Shown piece after piece: positions 1 through 9,347 of a stretch of DNA of 64,000 nt. Under the pieces are notes generated by a model that ran no database searches, was not told the origin of the DNA, and worked only from the letters and a program-made list of their open reading frames with translations. The stretch spans positions 1,116,001 through 1,180,000 of the forward strand of contig NZ_JACCBD010000001.1 of NCBI RefSeq assembly GCF_013409595.1, given 5' to 3'. Origin of the DNA: Leucobacter aridicollis. Lineage in GTDB: Bacteria; Actinomycetota; Actinomycetes; Actinomycetales; Microbacteriaceae. The first letter of the stretch is position 1. Each line of letters starts with the position of its first letter. The position numbers and the translations under genes are program-made.

Positions 1-557
1 GGTGGGAATGCGATCGCCCAGACCTTTTCACTGGTGCGCCAGAACTGACTCGTGGCGACGAGCACACAGCCCACCAGCCATCCGATGACGGGCAGCGCAA
101 GGCCGCCGAACCCGATTGCGATGAGCCCGGCAACTGCGTAGCCGCGTGTCTCGGAGAGCGCCCGTGGCGGCGAGTCCCGGACTTCGGCTTGGAAAGGCTC
201 AGGTGTTGTGGTGCCTGTGATCTGACCAGAGGCGACCGGGAATCCTGGTGACGTCGCCGACTGAGTGGAGCCATAGCGCATCGCTTGCTCGTGATGAGTG
301 TGCTGTCCATCTTCAAGACCCGCGAGCGCGGCAGCTCGGGCAACCTCAACAGGGTCCCCGAGCGTCGCGATGCGAGCGCGCAATTCCGCGCCTTCGAGCC
401 CGAGGAGCTCCTCGCTCACACCGGCGCGAAGCTCGACGGCAAGGCGGTGGGGGAGGCCGCCGATCGCGGCATCAAGCGCAGCGAGGTAGGAGGCCCGTTC
501 CGCGTCATCGGCCCCGGGAGTCCGGTCGCGGGGGTTCGTCGTGTCGTCGGTACTCAT
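1..557 (-). CDS. HAAS-type membrane protein, C-terminus cut by window edge
   Basis: The reading frame opens at an ATG whose last bases overlap the padR stop by 4 bp and runs off the left edge after about 185 codons. Residues 15-65 form a short helical segment (SYLAALDAAIGGLP, then EELLGLEGAELRARIATLGDP) like the HAAS/DUF1700 domain. That domain usually precedes a multi-pass membrane part and is usually co-transcribed with a PadR regulator, as here. A polar linker follows, and a first membrane segment begins near residue 150 (GYAVAGLIAIGFGGLALPVI). Proteins of this kind act with PadR in membrane-stress or envelope sensing; that role is inferred from family context. The missing C-terminus prevents a firmer call. 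Confidence 0.82.
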   Translation of the reverse strand, partial: MSTDDTTNPRDRTPGADDAERASYLAALDAAIGGLPHRLAVELRAGVSEELLGLEGAELRARIATLGDPVEVARAAALAGLEDGQHTHHEQAMRYGSTQSATSPGFPVASGQITGTTTPEPFQAEVRDSPPRALSETRGYAVAGLIAIGFGGLALPVIGWLVGCVLVATSQFWRTSEKVWAIAFP

Positions 558-937
558 GATTCGAGCCCCTTCTCAAGTATCTCGGTGACGTTCTGCGTGA
601 ACGGCCCCCACTGGGTACGGAAAGCTGCGAGGTGGGCCTCGCCCTCCTGAGTGAGCCTGTAATACTTGCGGGTCGGCCCGCCCGATGGCGCCGCGGCACC
701 ATCGTCGCCACCGGCGGGGCTAGGGTTGCTTGCGCCCTGCTGCTCGAACGTGGCGATGAGACCGCGGTCTCGCAGCCTCCCGAGCAGCGGATAGAGCGTA
801 CCGATGCTCGCGATGAGGCCACGCTCGATCAGGGCGGAGGAGAGCTCCCAGCCGTACATTGGCCGCGCCGACAGAAAGCCGAGTACGCAGAATTCGACGA
901 CGCCCCTGCGCAACTGCGTCGTGACGTCATCTATCAT
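554..937 (-). CDS. PadR family transcriptional regulator
   Basis: Cytoplasmic winged-helix DNA-binding protein of about 127 aa. The N-terminal helix-turn-helix is clear (RRGVVEFCVLGFLSARPMYG, then IASIGTLYPLLGRLRDRGLI), followed by the wing and the KYYRLTQEGEAHL signature. The wing carries an unusual Gly/Ala/Pro-rich insert of about 20 residues (around residues 72-93), longer than in most PadR proteins. I chose the ATG at 937 over an in-frame TTG at 946 because a -10 hexamer lies 7 nt upstream of it, so the mRNA is probably leaderless. It is translationally coupled to the downstream HAAS-domain membrane gene. PadR proteins normally repress their own operon. Confidence 0.9.
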   Translation of the reverse strand: MIDDVTTQLRRGVVEFCVLGFLSARPMYGWELSSALIERGLIASIGTLYPLLGRLRDRGLIATFEQQGASNPSPAGGDDGAAAPSGGPTRKYYRLTQEGEAHLAAFRTQWGPFTQNVTEILEKGLES

Positions 938-944
938 GTGACAC

Positions 945-974
945 AAGCTAGCATGCCTCGCAAGATAGCGTCAA
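945..974 (-). promoter_or_regulatory. Predicted padR promoter (leaderless)
   Basis: On the minus strand, TTGACG at 974-969 and TAGCTT at 950-945 are separated by 18 bp. The expected start site falls at the ATG at 937. A short CTATC...GATAG dyad (931-935 and 963-967) flanks the region and could be the PadR operator. Confidence 0.5.
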
Positions 975-1040
975 TGGGCGTGCAGCGCTGTGGCGGGCTG
1001 CGGGGCGCCGCCTTAGCTCCGGCGCGGGCGCGCGATGGGC

Positions 1041-1134
1041 CCGGATCCAATGTGCCCCAGTTTTTCTGTTCCGCATCAAATATCCCGGCAATTTGACGCT
1101 GGATGGAAAGTTTGGGGGTGGTGGGGTGGTGGGA
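1041..1134 (+). repeat. Dispersed intergenic hairpin repeat, copy A
   Basis: This segment aligns with the reverse complement of 32990-33072. Shared blocks in order are GGATCC, TTTTTCT, CCGCA, CAAAT/ATTTG arms (1077-1081 and 1091-1095) around a 9-nt loop containing CCGG, and GGAAAGTTTGGGG followed by G-rich sequence. Both copies lie between genes. Confidence 0.6.
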
Positions 1135-1267
1135 TGGAACGGGGGTGGGGTGTCGGCGGCGGGACGGTGCCCGGCGCCAGACGCAGCAGTTGGGTTGCCA
1201 GGCACAGCAGGCCGGGCGCCCGACGCGGCGGCCGGTGCCCGACTCACCGCCCGGCGCACCAAACAGC

Positions 1268-1301
1268 AGTGCGGCCCACCCCTGAAGGGGCGGGCCGCAC
1301 T
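1268..1301 (-). terminator. Rho-independent-like terminator after aldehyde dehydrogenase
   Basis: Two 15-nt arms around a TGAA loop with one mismatched pair (1268-1282 and 1287-1301), 34 bp past the dehydrogenase stop codon. No strong U tract follows, as is common in actinobacteria. Confidence 0.7.
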
Positions 1302-1335
1302 CGCGCAGGGTCCGCGCACGGCGCGGTTCGGCAGG

Positions 1336-2859
1336 TTAGCCGCGGTACTGGCTGCCCCAGTCGCCCGACTGGCCTGCGGGCGAGATCGCCTGCGGGAGGC
1401 CGAGCGGGTTGTCGTCGCGCAGCGCCTCGGGGAGGAACGCCGCGGGCGTGTTCTGGAACGCGACGGGGCGCAGGAACCGCTTGATTGCAGACGTGCCAAC
1501 CGAGGTGCTCGCGTCGTTGCTCGTCGCGGGCCACGGTCCGCCGTGCTGCTGTGCGGGGGTGACGGCGACGCCGGTCGACCAGCCGTTGAACAGCACGCGG
1601 CCGACCTGCTTCGCGAGCGCGGTGACGAGCGCGCGCAACTCGCCGACGTTTGCGGTCGTTCCCGACGCCTCGTCGGCGCTCACGTGGATCGTGCCCGAGA
1701 GGTTGCCCTCGTAGAACTCTGGCATGAGCGCAGCGAGGTCGGTGCCCTCGGGGGTCTCAACGAGGATGGTGAGGGGGCCGAACGCCTCCTCCACGAGTTC
1801 CTGGTGTCCGGCGCGGAAGTCCTCGAGTGACACGGACACAACGGTGGGGGATGCCCAGCCGTGGCCGTCCTTGTCGAAGCGGACGCCGCCCGGGATGACT
1901 GCGGAGACGCCAGCGGTCGCGAGGATCGTGTCGCGGCGCTCGTTGAAGCTCTGCGCGATGCGCGGGTCGAGCAGGCGGTGCTCGGGCAGCTCGTTCGCGG
2001 CGGCGGTGACGGCGGCCGGCAGCGCGGAGCCTGCGGGGATGAAGATGAAGCCGGGCTTCGTGCACAGCTGGCCGGCTGAGCCCGCCACGCTCGTGATGAG
2101 CCCGGAAGCGATCTCGTCCGCACGCTCGGCGGTCGCCGCAGCGGTGATGAAGACCGGGTTGACCGAGCCGAGCTCACCGTAGAAGGGGATCGGGGTGGGC
2201 CGCGCCGCAGCGATGTCGGTGAGCAGTCGGCCGATGCCGATCGAACCGGTGAACGAACCGGCCTTGATCCGGGGATCCTTGAGCACGGCGACGCCGGCCT
2301 CACGGCCGTGGATGAGGTTGAACACGCCCTCGGGCGCGCCAACCGACTGGAGCGCCTCGCGTGCAACGTCTGCGGTTGCGTCTGAGAGCTCGGGGTGGCC
2401 CGAGTGCGCCTTCACGATGACGGGGCAGCCGGCCGCGAGGATCGATGCGGTGTCGCCACCGAGCACCGAGAATGCGAATGGGAAGTTTGACGCCGAGAAG
2501 TTGATGATCGGGCCAAGCGGCACGTGGGTGCGGCGGATGTCGGGGCGCGGTCCGAGGACGAACTCGGGGTCTGCGTAGTCGATGCGGGCGTCGAGGTACG
2601 AGCCGTCCATCACGGTCTCCGAGAACAGCCGGAGCTGCACGGCCGTGCGTGTGACCTCGCCGTTCAGGCGGGCCTCGGTCAGGCCGGTCTCGCGCATGGC
2701 GATCTCCACGAGGCGCGGCTTCGCTGCCTCGAGGGCGTCGCCGAGGGCGACGAGGATGCGTGCCCGCTCGGCCGGTGCGAGGGCTGCGTATGCGGGGGCT
2801 GCGGCGGCGGCGCCAGCGACTACCGCTTCGAGCTCGGGGGTGAGAGTGCTCTCGGTCAT
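1336..2859 (-). CDS. Aldehyde dehydrogenase, alpha-ketoglutaric semialdehyde dehydrogenase type
   Basis: NADP-type aldehyde dehydrogenase of 507 aa. Visible features are the SASNFPFAFSVLGGD cofactor region, FTGSIGIG, the FYGELGSVNPVFI segment holding the general-base glutamate, and GQLCTKPG with the catalytic cysteine. The GSVNPVF and GQLCTKPG signatures belong to the 2,5-dioxovalerate/fatty-aldehyde dehydrogenase branch rather than the betaine-aldehyde branch. The likely reaction is oxidation of 2-oxoglutarate semialdehyde to 2-oxoglutarate, as in pentose, sugar-acid or hydroxyproline catabolism. No partner genes of those pathways are adjacent, so the substrate is uncertain. The start is supported by an AAGGAA ribosome-binding site. 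The gene has its own promoter and terminator. Confidence 0.88.
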   Translation of the reverse strand: MTESTLTPELEAVVAGAAAAAPAYAALAPAERARILVALGDALEAAKPRLVEIAMRETGLTEARLNGEVTRTAVQLRLFSETVMDGSYLDARIDYADPEFVLGPRPDIRRTHVPLGPIINFSASNFPFAFSVLGGDTASILAAGCPVIVKAHSGHPELSDATADVAREALQSVGAPEGVFNLIHGREAGVAVLKDPRIKAGSFTGSIGIGRLLTDIAAARPTPIPFYGELGSVNPVFITAAATAERADEIASGLITSVAGSAGQLCTKPGFIFIPAGSALPAAVTAAANELPEHRLLDPRIAQSFNERRDTILATAGVSAVIPGGVRFDKDGHGWASPTVVSVSLEDFRAGHQELVEEAFGPLTILVETPEGTDLAALMPEFYEGNLSGTIHVSADEASGTTANVGELRALVTALAKQVGRVLFNGWSTGVAVTPAQQHGGPWPATSNDASTSVGTSAIKRFLRPVAFQNTPAAFLPEALRDDNPLGLPQAISPAGQSGDWGSQYRG

Positions 2860-2927
2860 CTATCGTTCCTTATGTGGTGAGGGATCGAGACGCGCCGTCG
2901 GTGCGCGCCAAGCAATCGTCATGTGAC

Positions 2928-2956
2928 ATTGTACAGGCTGGGCAGGGGCCTGTCGC
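2928..2956 (-). promoter_or_regulatory. Predicted promoter of the aldehyde dehydrogenase gene
   Basis: GCGACA (2956-2951) and TACAAT (2933-2928) are separated by exactly 17 bp on the minus strand. A GTCATGTGAC dyad just downstream (about 2918-2927) covers the start site and could be an operator. The region abuts the 3' end of the agmatine deiminase gene. Confidence 0.6.
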
Positions 2957-2964
2957 CCCCGGCG

Positions 2965-3987
2965 CTACAGGGCAGGCTGCTGCTGCGTAATGCAGTGGAT
3001 GCCGCCGCCGCGCGCAAACAGCGGGCGGGCATCGATCGCCACAACCTCGCGGCCCGGGTAGACGTCACGGAGCACGCCGAGCGCGCGGTCGTCCGCGGGA
3101 TCGGCGAACGCGCAGGCGAGCACGCCGCCGTTCACGACGAGATGGTTGATGTAGCTGTAGTCGACAAATCCCTCGTCGTCGCGCAGCGTCTCGGGCGCCG
3201 GCAGATCGACAATGTCGAACTGGTCAGAGCGGTCGTCGCGGTACCGCTCAACGACCTCGCGGTTCGTGCGCGCGATCGCGTGGTCTGGGTGCGACTCCGC
3301 GTCCTGCCGGTGCATGAGCAGCACGTCTGGCGTGGTGAACGCCGCGAGAATGTCGGCGTGGCCGCGGGTGCCGAAGGTGTCGTGGTCGCGGGTGAGACCG
3401 CGGGGGAGCCAGATGGCGCGATCGGTGCCGATCGTGCGCGCGAGCTCCGCCTCGACCTGCTCCTTGGTCCAGCCCGGGTTGCGTCCCGGGTCGAGCTGCA
3501 CGGTCTCGGTAAGTACAACGCGTCCGGTACCGTCGACCTGGATCCCGCCGCCCTCGTTCGTCATCTCGGAGTCGACGAGCGTTGCGCCTGCAGCCTCGGC
3601 GATGATCCGGCCGATGTGCTGATCCTTATCCCACTCGGCCCAGTCCTGACCGCCCCAGCCGTTGAAGCGGTAGTTCACGGCGCCGAGCGTGCCATCGTCG
3701 CCGATGACAAAGCTCGGGCCGATGTCGCGCATCCACGCATCGTTCAGCGGGGCGACGAGGCGCTCGATCTGACCCGAGAGGTATCGGGCGGCGATCGCCT
3801 CGTCGCCAGGGTTCACGACCACAGTGACGGCCTCGAACTCGCTGGCGGCATTCGCGACGGCGGCCCACGTCGTGCGCGCCGACTCGACCTCCGCCTCGGT
3901 GTCGCCGAGCGTGTAGCCCGAGGTCGGCCATGCGAGCCAGATGCGCTCCTGCGCGTGGCCCTCGATAGGCATACGCCATGTGGTCAT
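2965..3987 (-). CDS. aguA: Agmatine deiminase
   Basis: Hydrolyses agmatine to N-carbamoylputrescine and ammonia in the cytoplasm; about 340 aa of the peptidyl-arginine-deiminase fold. Diagnostic features are the N-terminal IWLAWPTSGYTLGD, LNDAWMRDIGPSFVI, NEGGGIQVDG, GHADILAAF and the C-terminal GGGIHCITQQQPAL with the catalytic cysteine. I placed the start at the ATG at 3987, behind an AGGGGG ribosome-binding site, because the longer open frame upstream overlaps kgd and does not resemble the family. It lies 34 bp downstream of kgd on the same strand and may be cotranscribed. The usual partner, N-carbamoylputrescine amidase, is not nearby. Confidence 0.93.
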   Translation of the reverse strand: MTTWRMPIEGHAQERIWLAWPTSGYTLGDTEAEVESARTTWAAVANAASEFEAVTVVVNPGDEAIAARYLSGQIERLVAPLNDAWMRDIGPSFVIGDDGTLGAVNYRFNGWGGQDWAEWDKDQHIGRIIAEAAGATLVDSEMTNEGGGIQVDGTGRVVLTETVQLDPGRNPGWTKEQVEAELARTIGTDRAIWLPRGLTRDHDTFGTRGHADILAAFTTPDVLLMHRQDAESHPDHAIARTNREVVERYRDDRSDQFDIVDLPAPETLRDDEGFVDYSYINHLVVNGGVLACAFADPADDRALGVLRDVYPGREVVAIDARPLFARGGGIHCITQQQPAL

Positions 3988-4021
3988 CGGTGATCCCCCT
4001 GAATGAAGTGCGAACTCGCGA

Positions 4022-7000
4022 CTAGTCGAACTTGAGCGCCTGCGCGAGCAGGGCTTCCTGCTCGACCGCGTGCACCTTCGCCGAGCCCGTGGAAGGCGCA
4101 GCCGAGGCGGCACGCGAGACGACGCGGATGCGGTCGTTCGCCAGGTGCTTCGCGAGCACGAGCGAGATGAACGGCCACGCGCCCTGGTTCTCTGGCTCGT
4201 CCTGGACCCAGACGAGCTCGGCGTTCGGGTAGGTCGCGATGATGCGCGTGAGATCGATAACGGGCATCGGGTAGTACTGCTCGACGCGGACGACGGCGAC
4301 ACGCGAATCAGGATTCTTCGCGAGCGCGCCCTCGAGGTCGTAGTACACCTTGCCGGAGGTGAGGATCACACGCTGGACCGCCTCACGATCCTGCACGTTC
4401 GGGTCGTCGATCACCGGCTTGAAGCTGCCGGTGGTGAAGTCCTCGACGCTCGACGTCGCACCACGCAGACGCAGCATCGACTTCGGGGTGAAGACAATGA
4501 GCGGCTTGCGCGGGCGGGCGTAGGCCTGGCGGCGGAGCAGGTGGAAGTAGTTCGCGGGCGTCGACGGACGCGCGACGATCATGTTGTCTTCCGCGCACAG
4601 CTGCAGGAAGCGCTCAATGCGCGCCGACGAGTGATCCGGGCCCTGGCCCTCGTAGCCGTGGGGGAGCAGCATCACGACGGACGACTGCTGGCCCCACTTC
4701 TGCTCGGCCGCAGCGACGTACTCGTCGATGACCGCCTGCGCGGTGTTCACGAAGTCGCCGAACTGTGCCTCCCACAGCACGAGTGCATCCTCGCGTTGCA
4801 GCGAGTACCCGTACTCGAACGCGAGCGCGGCGTACTCGGAGAGCAGTGAGTCGTAGATCCAGAACCTAGCCTGATCCTCGGAGAGGTTCAGCAGCGGCAG
4901 CCATTCCTGGCCGTTCGACCGGTCGTGGAAGACCGCGTGGCGCTGCGTGAACGTGCCGCGTCGTGCATCCTGGCCGGCGAAGCGCACCGGGGTGCCCTCC
5001 ATAAGCAGCGACCCGAGTGCGAGCAGCTCGCCGAAGCCCCAATCGATCTCGCCCGAGCGGCTCATCTCCACGCGCTTGGCGAGGAGCTGCTGCAGCTTGC
5101 GGTGCACGGTGAAGCCCTCGGGGGTGTTGCCGTGCGCATCGCCGATGCGGTGGATGACCTCGGTCGACACCGCCGTATCGAGCACCTCGCCGGTCAGCTG
5201 ACCCGGCTCCTCGCGCTCGGCGATGCCGGACTGATCGATGACGGGAATCGAGCCGGTCTGCGCAGCGTGGGTTTCCATGAACGCCTGCTCGAGGCGGTTC
5301 TGGAAGTCCTGCTTCGCGGTCTCGTACTGCTCCTGCGTGATGTCGCCACGGCCGACGAGGCCCTCGGTGTACAGGCGACGCGTCGAGCGCTTCGCCTCGA
5401 TGAGGTCGGTCATGAGCGGCTGCGTCATCGACGGGTCGTCGCCCTCGTTGTGCCCGCGGCGGCGGTAGCAGATGAGGTCGATGATGACGTCCTTGTGGAA
5501 CTTCTGGCGGAACTCGTAGGCGAGCTGCGCCACGCGCACGACCGACTCGGGGTCGTCGCCGTTCACGTGGAAGATCGGGGACTGAACAACCTTGCCTACA
5601 TCCGACGAGTAGACGCCGGTGCGGGAGTCGAGCGGCAGCGTGGTGAAGCCGACCTGGTTGTTGATGATGATGTGGATCGTGCCACCGGTGCGGTAGCCAC
5701 GCAGCTGCGACATCTGCAGCGTCTCGTAGACGACGCCCTGACCGGCCATCGCGGCGTCGCCGTGAATGAGCAGCGGGAGCGTGGTGAACGAGCCGATCGG
5801 CTTGAGATCCTGCTTCGCGCGGACGATGCCCTCGAGCACGCCGTTCACGGTCTCGAGGTGCGACGGGTTCGCCGCGAGGTGGATCGGCACCTGCGTCCCG
5901 TTCGGGGCGGTGAAGACGCCCGACGTGCCGAGGTGGTACTTCACGTCGCCCGAGCCGGTCTTCTGCGCGGTTCCCTCGAACTCGCGGAAGATCTGGCCGT
6001 ACGTCTTGCCCGCGATGTTCGAGAGCACGTTCAGGCGGCCGCGGTGGGCCATGCCGATGTCGACCGAATCGACGCCGTCTTCCGCGGCATCGATGAGCAT
6101 CGCGTCGAGCAGCGGAATGACGGACTCGCCGCCCTCCAGGCTGAAGCGCTTCTGGCCGACGTACTTGGTCTGCAGGAAGGTCTCGAAGGCCTCGGCCTCG
6201 TTGAGCTTCTCGAGGATGCGCATCTGCTCGTCGCTCGTCGGCTTCGCGTAGGTCACCTCGAGCTGGTCGCGCAGCCAGATCCGCTCCTCGGGATCCTGGA
6301 TGTGCATGTACTCGACGCCGATCTTGCGGCAGTAGGTGTCGCGGAGCACGCCGAGAATGTCGCGCAGCTTCATCGTCGGCTTGCCGCCGATGCCGCCCGT
6401 GACGAACTCGCGGTCGAGATCCCAGAACGTCAGGCCGTGGTTCTCGATCTCAAGATCGGGGTGGGTGCGCTGCACGTACTCAAGCGGGTCGACGTCCGCC
6501 ATAAGGTGGCCGCGCACGCGGAACGCGTTGATGAGCTCCTGCACGCGAGCCGACTTGCCGATTGCGCCCGAGACGTCGACGTGGATGTCCTTCGCCCACT
6601 GGATCGGCTTGTACGGGATGCGCAGTGCGGCGAAGACGTCCTCGTAGAAGTTGTGGCCGCCCGCGAGGAGCTCGTGCACGTACTTCAGGAACTCGCCGGA
6701 ACCGGCACCCTGAATGACACGGTGGTCGTAGGTGCTCGTGAGCGTGATGGTCTTCGAGATGCCGAGATTCGTGAGCACCTCTTCGGACGCGCCCTGGAAC
6801 TCAGCGGGGTACTCGAGCGCGCCGGCGCCAATGATCGATCCCTGCCCGTTCATGAGGCGGGGGACCGAGTGCACGGTGCCGATGCCGCCCGGGTTGGTGA
6901 GCGAGATCGTGGTGCCCTGGAAGTCGTTTGCGGTGAGCTTGTTGTCGCGCGAGCGCTTCACGAGGTCCTCGTATGCGGCGAGGTACTCGTTGAAGTCGAG

Positions 7001-7762
7001 GGTCTCCGCGTACTTGATCGCGGGGACCATCAGCGAGCGGCTGCCGTCTGCCTTCTGCACGTCCACGGCGATGCCGAGCCCGACGTGTGCGGGCACGACC
7101 ACGCCTGGCTTGCCGTCGACCTCGGTGTAGAAGACGTTCTGCGCGGGGTGTACCTTCAGCGCCTGGATCAGGGCCCAACCGATGAGGTGGGTGAACGAGA
7201 CCTTGCCGCCGCGGCTGCGACGCAGGTGGCTGTTGATGACAATGCGGTTGTCGATGAGCAGTTTCGCGGGAACCGTGCGCACGCTCGTCGCGGTGGGGAC
7301 CGTGAGGCTCGCGTCCATGTTCTTCGACAGGGTGCGTGCCATGCCCTTGAAGACGCTGAACTCGTCGGTCGCCGTGTCGTCGGCCGCAGCCTGCGGCGCG
7401 ACGGGGGTCTTGCGGGGCGCGTCGGCGGGGATCGGCGCGGTGCGGGGCGCAACATTGGTGGTGCGGGCGGGCTGCGTGGCCGGCCCGGTGCTCGGCGCTG
7501 CGTGTGCGGCCGCGGCGGGGGGAGCTGTCGCAGCTGCCGACGGCGGGGCCGCGGGCGCGCCCGTGGCGGGAGCCGCCGACGCTGACTGGGACTGAACTGC
7601 TGACTGAGTGGCTGCGAATTTCTCGAGAGTCGGCCACCAAGCCGGGTCTACCGAGTTCTTGTCGACGACGTACTGTTTGTACATCTCATCGACAAGCCAA
7701 GCGTTCGCACCAAAATCTTCTGCGGAACCATCCTGTGAGGTGGTTTCCGAGCGCTCTGCCAA
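4022..7762 (-). CDS. kgd: Multifunctional 2-oxoglutarate decarboxylase/dehydrogenase (E2-E1 fusion)
   Basis: TCA-cycle enzyme of about 1,246 aa combining E2 succinyltransferase and ThDP-dependent E1, as in mycobacterial Kgd and corynebacterial OdhA. In order: an N-terminal E1 tail (FGANAWLVDEMYKQY), an Ala/Pro-rich linker of about 100 residues without a lipoyl domain, the E2 catalytic core ending in STYDHRVIQGAGSGEF with the active histidine, then E1 with the GMAHRGRLNVL and HGDAAMAGQG signatures. Translation probably starts at TTG 7762 behind GGGAGAGG. The upstream in-frame GTG at 7855 sits at a TATACA -10 element (7861-7856) and would not be transcribed. GarA/OdhI-type regulation is known for the family; no such gene is in the window. 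Confidence 0.95.
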   Translation of the reverse strand: MAERSETTSQDGSAEDFGANAWLVDEMYKQYVVDKNSVDPAWWPTLEKFAATQSAVQSQSASAAPATGAPAAPPSAAATAPPAAAAHAAPSTGPATQPARTTNVAPRTAPIPADAPRKTPVAPQAAADDTATDEFSVFKGMARTLSKNMDASLTVPTATSVRTVPAKLLIDNRIVINSHLRRSRGGKVSFTHLIGWALIQALKVHPAQNVFYTEVDGKPGVVVPAHVGLGIAVDVQKADGSRSLMVPAIKYAETLDFNEYLAAYEDLVKRSRDNKLTANDFQGTTISLTNPGGIGTVHSVPRLMNGQGSIIGAGALEYPAEFQGASEEVLTNLGISKTITLTSTYDHRVIQGAGSGEFLKYVHELLAGGHNFYEDVFAALRIPYKPIQWAKDIHVDVSGAIGKSARVQELINAFRVRGHLMADVDPLEYVQRTHPDLEIENHGLTFWDLDREFVTGGIGGKPTMKLRDILGVLRDTYCRKIGVEYMHIQDPEERIWLRDQLEVTYAKPTSDEQMRILEKLNEAEAFETFLQTKYVGQKRFSLEGGESVIPLLDAMLIDAAEDGVDSVDIGMAHRGRLNVLSNIAGKTYGQIFREFEGTAQKTGSGDVKYHLGTSGVFTAPNGTQVPIHLAANPSHLETVNGVLEGIVRAKQDLKPIGSFTTLPLLIHGDAAMAGQGVVYETLQMSQLRGYRTGGTIHIIINNQVGFTTLPLDSRTGVYSSDVGKVVQSPIFHVNGDDPESVVRVAQLAYEFRQKFHKDVIIDLICYRRRGHNEGDDPSMTQPLMTDLIEAKRSTRRLYTEGLVGRGDITQEQYETAKQDFQNRLEQAFMETHAAQTGSIPVIDQSGIAEREEPGQLTGEVLDTAVSTEVIHRIGDAHGNTPEGFTVHRKLQQLLAKRVEMSRSGEIDWGFGELLALGSLLMEGTPVRFAGQDARRGTFTQRHAVFHDRSNGQEWLPLLNLSEDQARFWIYDSLLSEYAALAFEYGYSLQREDALVLWEAQFGDFVNTAQAVIDEYVAAAEQKWGQQSSVVMLLPHGYEGQGPDHSSARIERFLQLCAEDNMIVARPSTPANYFHLLRRQAYARPRKPLIVFTPKSMLRLRGATSSVEDFTTGSFKPVIDDPNVQDREAVQRVILTSGKVYYDLEGALAKNPDSRVAVVRVEQYYPMPVIDLTRIIATYPNAELVWVQDEPENQGAWPFISLVLAKHLANDRIRVVSRAASAAPSTGSAKVHAVEQEALLAQALKFD

Positions 7763-8003
7763 AGCGACTTCCTCTCCCGTGAGTAATGTTGTCTCGTGCG
7801 AAAGTGCCGCTGTATCCGGCGGCACGACCCGCGATAACGGTTCGCCATCGCACACTGTATAAGCCTACGCCGTTCCCGCTCCGAAAATGCCAATCTCGCT
7901 GATAAAGTGGAGCAATCATGGAAGCGGACCCCCGAAGACCCTCAGACCCTCCGAGTATCATCCGCGCTGAGGCGCGGACTTCGCACAGGAATTCGGTTCT
8001 CGT

Positions 8004-9347
8004 ATGAACGAGTGGCTGCAACTTTCCCTCGGCATTCTTCTCACATTTGGCACCGGTGTGTTCGTCGCTGCTGAGTTCTCGCTTGTCGCGCTCGACAGGC
8101 AGGACCTCGAGCGGCGCAGGGAAGGCGGGGAGCGCGGCCTGGACCGCGTCATCCGCGGGCTCTCCCACACGTCGACCCACCTCTCGAGTGCCCAGCTCGG
8201 GATCACGCTCACGACGCTGCTCGCCGGCTACCTGCTCGAGCCCGTCATCAGCGGCGCCCTCAGCGGACCGCTCACCGCGATCGGCCTGCCGCGCGAGCTC
8301 CTCGGCGTTGTCACGGTTCCCGTGGCCGTCGCGATCGCCACGATCTTCTCGATGATCGTCGGCGAGCTGGTGCCGAAGAACTTCGCGATCTCGCTGCCGC
8401 TCGCGACGGCGAAGCTCGTGATGCCGCTGCAGGCCGGCTTCACCGCGGTGTTTAAGCCCGCGGTGAAGGTGCTGAACGGCAGCGCGAACGGGATCCTGCG
8501 CTGGATTGGGATCGAGCCGAAGGAGGAGCTCTCCGGCGCCCGCTCGGCGCAGGAGCTCTCCTCGCTCGTGCGTCACTCGGCGAGCGCGGGACTCCTCGAG
8601 GCCGACACGGCGACGCTGCTCGACCGCACCCTCCATTTCGCGGAGCTCACCGCGGCAGACGTGATGACGCCGCGGCTGCGCATGGAGAGCATCCAGCGCC
8701 TCGAGCCGGCGCAGGCCGTGCTCGAGCTGTCGGGGCGCACCGGGTTCTCGCGTTTCCCGGTGATCGATGAGGATCGCGACGACGTCGTCGGGGTGGTCCA
8801 CGTGAAGCAGGCTGTGGCAGTTCCCCGCTCGAAGCGCGCCGAGGTGCCGGTCGCGGCGCTCGCGGAGGAGTCGCTCCGCGTGCCTGAGACGCTGCGCGTC
8901 GACCAACTGCTCGAACAGCTGCGCGCCTCTGGCTACCAGCTTGCGATCGTCGTCGACGAGTACGGCGGCACGGCGGGCCTCGTCACGCTCGAGGATCTCG
9001 TCGAAGAGATCATCGGAGAGGTGTCAGACGAGCACGACCGCTCGGCGGCCGGCGTCGTTGGCACCGCCAACGAGATGACGTTCCCTGCGGATCTCCGGCC
9101 CGATGAGCTGCGCGAGCAGACCGGGATCGAGATCCCAGACTCCGACGATTACGACACCGCCGCTGGCTTCGTGCTGCTGCAACTCGGGACGATCCCGGTT
9201 GTTGGCGACGAGGTCCAGCTGCCCGACGGCGCGACGCTTCGCGTCGAGCGGATGGACGGCAGGCGCATCGCGCGACTCCGCTTCTTCGCGGCACCGGAGC
9301 TCGACGAGCTCGAAGACGCAGGCCTTGGGGAGGGGGACCGCTCATGA
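8004..9347 (+). CDS. CNNM/CBS-domain membrane protein with CorC/HlyC domain
   Basis: 447 aa, hemolysin-C/CorB type. The N-terminal DUF21 (CNNM) transmembrane domain shows the [13 protein letters not shown] start, [14 protein letters not shown] and [11 protein letters not shown] motifs. A CBS pair follows (VMTPRLRME... and [20 protein letters not shown]), and the C-terminal CorC/HlyC domain begins near residue 355. CNNM/CorC proteins are linked to Mg2+ or Co2+ transport; which ion is moved here cannot be told from sequence. Its stop overlaps the start of the next, shorter paralogue by 4 bp, so the two are coupled and may form a heterodimer. It is divergent from kgd. Confidence 0.9.
   Translation: MNEWLQLSLGILLTFGTGVFVAAEFSLVALDRQDLERRREGGERGLDRVIRGLSHTSTHLSSAQLGITLTTLLAGYLLEPVISGALSGPLTAIGLPRELLGVVTVPVAVAIATIFSMIVGELVPKNFAISLPLATAKLVMPLQAGFTAVFKPAVKVLNGSANGILRWIGIEPKEELSGARSAQELSSLVRHSASAGLLEADTATLLDRTLHFAELTAADVMTPRLRMESIQRLEPAQAVLELSGRTGFSRFPVIDEDRDDVVGVVHVKQAVAVPRSKRAEVPVAALAEESLRVPETLRVDQLLEQLRASGYQLAIVVDEYGGTAGLVTLEDLVEEIIGEVSDEHDRSAAGVVGTANEMTFPADLRPDELREQTGIEIPDSDDYDTAAGFVLLQLGTIPVVGDEVQLPDGATLRVERMDGRRIARLRFFAAPELDELEDAGLGEGDRS

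Larger units (their letters stand above)
947..1335. other. Intergenic region without a gene
   Basis: About 390 bp between the padR promoter and the end of the aldehyde dehydrogenase gene. It holds one copy of a dispersed hairpin repeat (1041-1134), a G-rich stretch, and the dehydrogenase terminator. Open frames here have no recognisable protein character. Confidence 0.7.

Noticed and set aside
947..1335. Overlapping open frames of 60-245 codons between padR and the dehydrogenase
   Set aside because: Several frames are open at once because the DNA is very G-rich; none has protein-like composition or a start signal.
4925..7585. Long open frame (886 codons) on the plus strand opposite kgd
   Set aside because: It lies wholly antisense to the conserved kgd gene, has Arg/Val/Leu/Ala/Asp composition typical of a GC-rich shadow frame, and shows no family motif.
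7763..7855. Upstream GTG start for kgd
   Set aside because: The GTG lies at the predicted -10 element (TATACA, 7861-7856), so it would not be in the mRNA; the TTG at 7762 has a good ribosome-binding site.
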